Below are positions 56,936-64,000 of a DNA stretch of 64,000 nucleotides, piece by piece (position 1 is the stretch's first letter; each line of letters begins with the position of its first letter). The position numbers and the translations under genes are program-made. Under the pieces are notes generated by a model. That model saw only the letters and a list, made by a program, of their open reading frames with translations. It was not told the DNA's origin and searched no databases. Origin of the DNA: Gibbula magus (Eukaryota; Mollusca; Gastropoda; Trochida; Trochidae); contig OW388296.1 in assembly GCA_936450465.1 (NCBI GenBank), positions 33,894,086 through 33,958,085 of the forward strand. Direction: 5' to 3'.

Positions 56936-57514
56936 AGTTTAACTCAAATCAGCACATGATATTTTTCGAAACGAAAGCCGAATAAAATATCATGAAAAAT
57001 ATGTAATGGCTCCAAAACTATTTGAACATATGTATAAATGGATGTCCACGAGTAAATCCTATGGTAAGTCCTAAAGCTTTAGTAAGTGGACACGCACCAA
57101 TTAATCGATTTCTTAACGAAAAAGTACACCTGTGGCTTTAAATCATAAAGAGTTAACCTAAAAGTCTAATCAACAAACCACATCAAGGCTACATCGATAT
57201 TTAGCTCTTCTCGTTTACGTACAGCCATGGATGCATTTTTACAAATAAACGGAATTTTAATAAAAGGATTTAAACAAACTTGTTGAGACTTTGTTCAAGT
57301 CTACGTATCTCCTCCAACAAATATATGCATTGCTGTTATTCAATATGCGTATAACTATTATCACCGCTTAGTTGTTCTAGTTAGCGCCTTTCTAGGAATC
57401 CCCCCTTTTCCGGGGAGGAACAACAAGGAAGTCTCAACGTGTAGACTGGCGTTTAGTCTCTGAAATAAATATTTCAAATTTTGAAAAATGAAAAAGAATT
57501 ACACTCTGAGATCT

Positions 57515-57662
57515 AGTCTAACACTTAGACTCTAAAAACAAAAATTGAAAATGAGCCCTTTTTATAAAAAAAATCCATTTCTTACAGTCTCCTTTTCAAT
57601 ATTTAATAAAATGATATATATTTTCAGAATAAATACCTTTTTCATAGTGTGAGTGTAAGACT
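57515..57662. mobile_element. MITE family 1, complete copy
   Basis: 148 bp from AGTCTAACACTTAGACTC to GTGAGTGTAAGACT, with an inner CAGTCTCCTTTTCAATA and AATAAAATGATATAT. Both ends are preserved. Confidence 0.75.
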
Positions 57663-57734
57663 ATCTGGGATCTAATATTATCTTTTCTTAAAATTTAGCT
57701 CGTTTATCTTGCCTATGCGTTCAGTTGAATTTAG

Positions 57735-58080
57735 ACAAGGTATGACGCCTCTACTCAAACATGTTCAAGTTCTGTTGAGACTCGCTGCTGGTAATATACT
57801 TGACTGGGGTTGCTTAGTACGTATTACAAGATATTACGCTTCGGCATGTTGAGACGCTGTTGAGAGTTTAGGTCAAAACAATCTCTGCATGGGTTTGTTA
57901 TCATGCACTGGTTAGTGCTTTTACATATTAATAGGCTTTTCTTGTTGAAGGGCCGTTAAGAGTTCGACTCAAAACAACCTTATCACGTTTTATTGCGTTG
58001 CATTACTTAGCACATTTTACTTATTAATAGGCTTCGCTTGTTAAGGAGCAGTTACGAGTTTACGTCATACCTCACACGAT
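57735..58080 (+). repeat. Degenerate 96-bp tandem repeat
   Basis: TATTAATAGGCTT starts at 57926 and 58022, with a weaker ATTACGCTTCGGC counterpart 96 bases earlier (57830). GTTGAGAGTTTAGGTC, GTTAAGAGTTCGACTC and GTTACGAGTTTACGTC line up in phase. Confidence 0.6.
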
Positions 58081-58397
58081 ATTAATAACCTAATATTTAA
58101 TTAAACATGCCACTGGATGTTCCGCCTTGATTTTCAAGGATTTCTTAAGTGTCAAAATAAACCTAGCATGATTTTAATTACCTTATTTACGTCAATACAT
58201 GCAGTATGCATAAGTCTTGGTCATTTTAGGAGTAAGTTGATGAGTGTCTTTTGATCAAACCAAATTATCACGATTTTAAAGCCCGTTACATAGTTATTGT
58301 CAGAGATTAGAGATAAGACAGTGCTGTGTCATCGTGACACTTCAAGGATAAAATTCTCATTAATATGTACGTAAATATATTTCTCCTCTTTCTTCGT

Positions 58398-58650
58398 AAC
58401 AACGCAGTGATTAGAGCAGCTTTAGATTGTGAGGCCCGGATTTAAATCTTGCCAGGGACTCGGCAATTGTGTCTGCTGTGGAGAACTGTTCTACATGCAG
58501 CTAGGTTCCATCCCTGATTCTCTAGTTCTAGACAGTTCTTTCAGGTTTCACCGCATTGAAGATCTACGACGATGTTGCGGGCTTTTTTCTTCCATTATAA
58601 TACTAGCCGCTGCTTTATAAGTGAAATGCTAGTGAACGCGAAGATAGACT
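58398..58650 (+). mobile_element. tRNA-derived SINE copy
   Basis: Plus strand: a degraded tRNA-like head (GTGATTAGAGCAG, then a GGATTTAAATC remnant of the B box), GAACTGTTCTACATGCAG in the body, and the tail GCGGGCTTTTTTC, TAGCCGCTGCTTTATAAGTG. The frame 58429-58620 is SINE sequence, not a gene. Confidence 0.7.
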
Positions 58651-59195
58651 TAAATCTCTCCACTTCCTGAATTATTGTTTCTCATTACCATTTTCGATCT
58701 TCTCTAACATTCCCGATCTGCAAATGGTCAAGAACTAAGTGTTAATCTTTTTAATACTTTATTTCAAGCATTTAATTTCCATTAATTAAAGTTAATCCTT
58801 TTGTTTGGCGACTTCCTTTTCGCAAGGGTGCGACGTTCATTGTGAATAGCAAAGAACAAATTGTTTCGTATATATTGCTTGATAATAATTTTAAGACCAA
58901 CGTCTTGCAATTAAGTTGGCTGTTTAATTAATTACATCAATCCATTTAACCTGTACTTCCTAGTACAATATGAATGTTTTATGTATTTTTTAAATCACGT
59001 CAGTCGCAATCAGCGAAGTTTACGTGAACATTCTGAAATGTCACATCTCAAATATGGGACATCTGAAATCGACACTCGTGTGCTGTGTAGCTTCACTGTG
59101 TCATTGTGCCGACCTCGCATGACCCATGACCCTTGACATCGCACCCATTTTTTTTGTTATCTCCCCCAACCGTGTTTCTATATCTTGTATAAGTT

Positions 59196-59585
59196 TTGTT
59201 TACACTTCCCACCCTCCAGCCTACCAAGTCCTGTGCGGGCCTGTCTTGGTGCTCTGCAATAGACATATGTACATATACACTTGACACACTGGCGCTAGGC
59301 GCGTCTTATCAACGCCTTTCATTCATCTCTTTTCAAGAAAGACATGTTTTGCCCCAAAGTGACCGTGTGAAGGGGGTCAGAGGCGGGGTTTTGAGGACAC
59401 GTGAAATCAGAACTCTCTCAGGCAAACGAAGAATTCAAAACACATTATCATACACTTCTACAAATCGGAGTAGGTTAATATTTGTAGAAAGTATCAATCA
59501 TAATGATGCAAAAACTCTTCATGAATTGGTGACCGACCTTTTTAGTCACTTGTACAGTTATTCTTCAATCAAACAATTTAAATAG
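59196..59585 (+). other. Unassigned 129-codon open frame
   Basis: Unusually long for this AT-rich sequence. No signal peptide, repeats or family motif; the C-terminal third (DAKTLHELVTDLFSHLYS) could be helical. Listed because it is the longest non-repeat frame outside mobile elements; likely chance. Confidence 0.15.
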
Positions 59586-59727
59586 AGAGAATTTCCAGTT
59601 GCGTGATTCTCGTTTTCTCGGATTTATTTGACACAAATACAAGATGAATTAAACACACAACTTTAAATCAATCCAAAATGTGAATTTCATCAATGAATAT
59701 AATTTGTGAAAAGTGAATTAATTGAAT

Positions 59728-59890
59728 CTACTCAGACTCTGAAAAAAGTATTTATTAAAACATTTTCACTATTTTATCAAGTATTAAAAAGGAGTTTTTG
59801 AGAAATAAGATTTTAAACAGGGGCCCCTAATCAATATTTAATAAAATGGTGATATTTCAGAATAAATACTTTTTCAGAATCTAAATGACT
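59728..59890. mobile_element. MITE family 1, diverged copy
   Basis: CTACTCAGACTCTGAAAAAAG at the left, a GGGGCCCCTAATCAATA core and AATAAAATGGTGATATTTC. The right end has decayed to TCAGAATCTAAATGACT. Confidence 0.6.
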
Positions 59891-59901
59891 ATCTTGGGAG
59901 C

Positions 59902-59980
59902 AGGACAAAAGCCACCCGGACAAAAGCCACCCGGACAAAAGCCACCCGGACAAAAGCCACCTAGGACAATTGCCACCTAG
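59902..59980 (+). repeat. 15-bp tandem repeat CCGGACAAAAGCCAC
   Basis: Four near-perfect units, then a variant TAGGACAATTGCCAC. It directly abuts the decayed right end of a MITE family 1 copy. Confidence 0.88.
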
Positions 59981-60404
59981 TATCTATCTTGACATCTGTA
60001 TGGTTGATGTCAGTCCTATACTGAGACATGGTGTTTGGTGTCTCTTTGTACAAGATAGTTTATCCTTAATTAATCTCGGTTAAAAATCACTGCTCTCTCT
60101 ATTGAACTGTATGATACAGTTAAACAAACCTGATGTGTACAATAATTTGTTAAGATATTGGTACTTATTGCTTCTTATATTTTGCTTTCAGATTAGAAAT
60201 CCATCTCAGTCGGGAATCTTTGAGATAGACGGTGCAAATTACTATTTGTGTTAATAGCTGTCACTCTTTTATATCAGATAATAACCAAATGCCGTTGTTG
60301 AAGACAGTACTGGTGTGACTAGAAGAGATTTAGAGGAGGAAAAGACATAATCAGGGGCAAACATATTCCTTTTTACTATTTTCAAACCTTTTACACATGT
60401 ACTC

Positions 60405-60700
60405 GTTCTAAACTGACACCACAGGTGAACAGCCAAAACGTCGGTAAAGACGAAAGTGTAACTTGTGGTAGTTTAGATGTAACGACACATTAGGTCAAAT
60501 CATGACGTCAGTTTAAACGGATGTCAGAATAGTGGTAATTTTAGGTGTAACAACGACACATTAGGGATTAAATCATGACATCGGCTGAAACGGATGTATG
60601 ACAAAGTGTTTAGATGTAGCAACGGCATTATAGGGTCAAATCATGACGTCGGTTTAGACGGATGTGTGACTTCTTAAGATGCAATAACCGAATGGTCATA
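60405..60700 (+). repeat. 68-bp minisatellite with a CRE-like word per unit
   Basis: TTTAGATGTAAC-type starts at about 60472, 60540 and 60609, each followed by an AAATCATGACGTC-like block and GACGGATGT. Partial units lie on both sides. Confidence 0.75.
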
Positions 60701-61137
60701 TATTTGGTTTGATAATTACATTAGGTGGTGAGGTTACCAATCGACGAGAATAATTAATTGCTGTTTCTCAATTGGAAATTGGTGTATGGTTGAGCGCTGG
60801 ACATTAATCTTCTAATGATTATAGTTGTATACATGTATAAACGGAATAATGTTTAAAACATGTAATATTTCGACAGATAAAAGATCAAATCATTGTCCGT
60901 TTAAGAGAGGGTCGGATTATCGGGATGTCGGTTTAGGGGGAGCTAGCGTACTGTGTATATCTATACTTCGACCTTATTTCTTATCTTTGCGTCCTCTCTC
61001 CTCTCAAAGTTAAAAGTACACACCACTGAGGCTGGAATGTGGATTTGTAGCTTGGTGGAGTGTAAATAAACTTATCTACTCATTCACCGATCTCTCTTTC
61101 CAAACCAGCCCAATTTTCGTCTTGCGACCTCCCCCCG

Positions 61138-61153
61138 TGACCTCTGGAGGTCA
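61138..61153. promoter_or_regulatory. Everted AGGTCA repeat (ER4-like)
   Basis: TGACCT, four bases, AGGTCA: the geometry of a nuclear-receptor dimer site. No neighbouring gene supports a role. Confidence 0.2.
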
Positions 61154-62008
61154 ACTGTCTGCTTCTCTAGGACACGGGGTATGTGTTATAACACGTCACA
61201 GTCGCGTTTAAACAGTATTATATTTCCAAAAGAATGTGAAAAATTATTTAAAAGTAGTAGTACAAAAGGGAACGTAGTCGCCAAATTCGCCAAACGTGTC
61301 TAAATAAATGTTTCTCAAATTAAATCTTATAATAAATTATACTAGATATACGATTAAGCAACTTTTAAGAAATGTTTCACAAATTAAATATTAGAACAAC
61401 TGATAAGATTACACAACTTAACTGGTACGCTCAACTGTACGTCATCATATGACTTGATTAATTCTGTCGCAGGCATGAGACAGATCCCCCCTACCCCGAA
61501 ATGCTTTGTAACCATGACCTGTGTAATGTCAGCACATTGTTCTACTTAGTAATCACCTTGAAAATATCACACCAAACGGGTGATGATTGAGTGAATACAT
61601 GTAACATGGGTTCGATAAATAGTAACATAATAAAATAATTGTATTTAATTAATTTGAAATTATTTTACATATAATAATTACATAATTACGAATCCGTTAG
61701 AATGTGCTTAATACACATGTACATTTGGAATGAAAATCCCTTAGTCATTATTACTAAAGCATTTATCATATTGTTAAATTGTTTAAAAAACTTATTTGAA
61801 AATTTCTGATCATATTACATGTTACATAATTTATGGCTCTTCCATCTTAAACATCAGTTTGGCAGGATTCTTATATGTCAAGTAACCTAAAACTAATTAA
61901 TATGGCTTTTTAACGTATTACATGAGTTCCTGGCATTATTATCATGATCGAACCCGAGCCCTTGAAAGTTACCTTCCACTTAGCTATGCAAGGGTAGCTC
62001 CCAGTTCA

Positions 62009-62158
62009 ATCTTACTCAAACATTTAGACTCTGAAACAAATACTGAAAAGGAGCCTCTTTTTACAGAAGATTCCATTTCTTACAGTCTCCTTTTCAATAT
62101 TTAATAAAATGGTGAGATTTTCAGGATAAAATTTTTTCAGAGTCTGAGTGTAAGACTA
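62009..62158. mobile_element. MITE family 1, complete copy
   Basis: Left end TCTTACTCAAACATTTAGACT has a small insertion; right end is CAGAGTCTGAGTGTAAGACT. The core shows AAAAGGAGCCTC and its inverted counterpart GTCTCCTTTTCAATA. Confidence 0.7.
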
Positions 62159-63564
62159 GTTCCATCTTTAAGTTACACCTTGCTGTATTTATTTTACTTT
62201 GCGGTGTTAGCATGGCAGCACACATTACGAAGCTCAGGTGTAGCGCTCTGCTACCCTAGTACAGGAAGGTAAACTAAATGCAGCAATGTTATACTTCGTC
62301 AGTGATGGAAACTAACGTTATGGTATGCTCGGGGGATGGGTGTGTATAAAAAAAACTCACTCCAAAAAGCTATTAGAGTATGTTTCGTAATTTCAGGTTT
62401 ATGTTGCTTTGAAACTTTCCAGAATATCATATGTACTGATTCAATTACGAAGCATGTCACTCATCTTCCGTATTCATCCGTGAATACCAAATATTTGACA
62501 ATAACTATAGTTTTCAATGAAAATTGAACAACGGCCTTATAGTAGTATGCTCCGCATCTGAAAATACACGTGCCACCCCAACAAAATTCTGTATGTCACA
62601 AATTAAAATCAAATTCACAGTAGTGGATCCATAGGTCAAGCTGGTCGTGTTGTGATTGGGATTGACAGGTGAAATCTACATGATGTGTGACTTGAATACA
62701 AATTTCATGCTGCACGTGAATAACTTGAACTGACGGCAGTATGTGCTTGCTATGGGCAGTTAAAACTGGTTAAGAACGCGTACACTTTGAAAGTAAAGTA
62801 GGCGGACTGTGTATTGGCAATATCGAACATAATTTAGATGCAATAAAATTAGTTTTACTTTTATGATTAAAATCCAGTATATATTCATTTGATATAAACG
62901 TAATTGCTATATTTACAGCAGTTCAACTACATACATATACATGTATGTATACGGTGTTATAATTCGTTTCCATGGACGTTATTTTGACTATTATATTTCC
63001 ATATGTTTAATAAATAATATTCAACATATAGCCGGGAAATAAACCATTAATCAAAGACAGTGACGATATATTTCAATCATGAGCAGAATCTACCCTATAT
63101 TGCTGAATGTTATACAAATTAGAGGTAGATTTATTACAATAATTACCATTTTATTAACGTTAACAAATTGTATAATAAGAACACTTATACTAAAAAATAT
63201 GAATTTTCAGGTGTTATTCATCTCACAACATGGGTAAAATTTATATTTCACCGCTTTTCTAAAAAAAATACCAAGATAACCAATGTCACTGGATGAATAA
63301 TTTGTTTTACAAATTCCATTTAGTATAATATGTATCGTTAAATGAATAATGCATTTTACAGTTGAGTTTTTGCATTTTAATAAGCTGACAGGATGTGTAT
63401 ATTTATTGAGAGAATTAAAATGATACAAACGATATTTCATAAACGCGTGACAAAACTATGAATAATTGATCTATATGTATGATATATCAAGAACGGGCAT
63501 TGTCCCAGTTCAGTATTGGTGTGCTTGTACTACATATGCAGAATATTAACTAGTGTTGAAGAAC

Positions 63565-64000
63565 ATGAAGAGAATGTTAAATTGAAGCATTTGGACAGAG
63601 ACTTGACATGTGGCAAAGTTATATTGAAGCATTTAGAAGAATATAATGAATAGTTAAGTCGAAGCAGGTATACACTGACTGTGGAAAATTACATACACAT
63701 GGAGTTAACTGAAACAGTTAGACAGAGACTATAGCAATTTGCTTGAGGCATTCAGGAAAAGACACTGACACACCAGATAGTTAATTTAGACTGTTAGACA
63801 GAGACTGTGACACATGACAAAGTTAAGTTAAGGCATTCATATAAAGACAGTAACACATCAGATAATCAATTCCGATTGTTAGACAGAAACTGTTTCACGT
63901 GACAAAGTTAGGTTAAGGCTTTCAGAAAAAGACAGTGACAAAACAGATAATTAATTCAGATTGTTAGACAGAAACTGTGACACGTGACAAAGTAAAGTTA
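63565..64000 (+). repeat. 85-bp tandem repeat running off the right edge
   Basis: GTTAGACAGA starts at 63717, 63793, 63878 and 63963. Units share CTGTGACACRTGACAAAG and AAAGACAGTGACA. Earlier, more diverged units begin near 63565; the array continues beyond the window. Confidence 0.82.

Larger units (their letters stand above)
60701..63564. other. No gene seen apart from a MITE
   Basis: Plain AT-rich DNA with frames up to 77 codons and no motif. The ER4-like site at 61138 and the MITE at 62009 are the only features. Confidence 0.5.

Overview
This is eukaryotic, AT-rich, repeat-dense DNA with no bacterial organisation: no operons, no ribosome binding sites, and almost no long open reading frames outside mobile elements. 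The mix of tRNA-derived SINE copies with a shared body and tail, Tc1/mariner and LINE remnants, short fold-back elements and a Ty3/gypsy element with a C-terminal chromodomain suggests an invertebrate metazoan, most likely a mollusc. That taxonomic guess rests on repeat style recalled from molluscan genomes; no marker gene is present to confirm it.

The one unambiguous, apparently intact genetic unit is a 6.6 kb Ty3/gypsy LTR retrotransposon at 48051-54663. It has two LTRs that I compared base by base and found identical, a 4-bp target duplication, a primer-binding site, an ATG-started gag with two CCHC knuckles, a pol frame in -1 phase to gag with a 7-bp stem placed just after an A-rich slip site, and an uninterrupted protease, RT, RNase H, integrase and chromodomain. 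It looks like a very recent insertion.

Layout. 1-8.1 kb: mostly featureless, with a TAG trinucleotide array whose flank is duplicated and a diverged element rich in AGGTCA half-sites. 8.1-10.3 kb: exon-like minus-strand fragments, partly duplicated at 22.8-23.3 kb. 10.3-18 kb: short inverted-repeat elements, a CCGCGG minisatellite, a dead Tc1-like transposon with a nested fold-back, a LINE 3' remnant and a SINE. 18-36 kb: sparse, with several short exon-like frames (candidates at 19.7, 22.0, 27.7, 32.4 and 34.0-34.3 kb), more inverted-repeat elements and a GC-rich CRE-containing patch near 35.1 kb. 36-48 kb: a terminal-inverted-repeat element filled by a 145-bp array, a 92-bp satellite grown inside a MITE, LINE 3' remnants around a CA-rich block, and 11-bp and 30-bp minisatellites. 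48-54.7 kb: the LTR retrotransposon. 54.7-64 kb: SINEs, a GA microsatellite, three more copies of the same MITE and several degenerate minisatellites, the last running off the right edge.

No complete host gene can be supported. The window behaves as intergenic or intronic DNA. The shared theme is short interspersed elements acting as seeds for tandem amplification; the retrotransposon is the only piece whose parts visibly work together.
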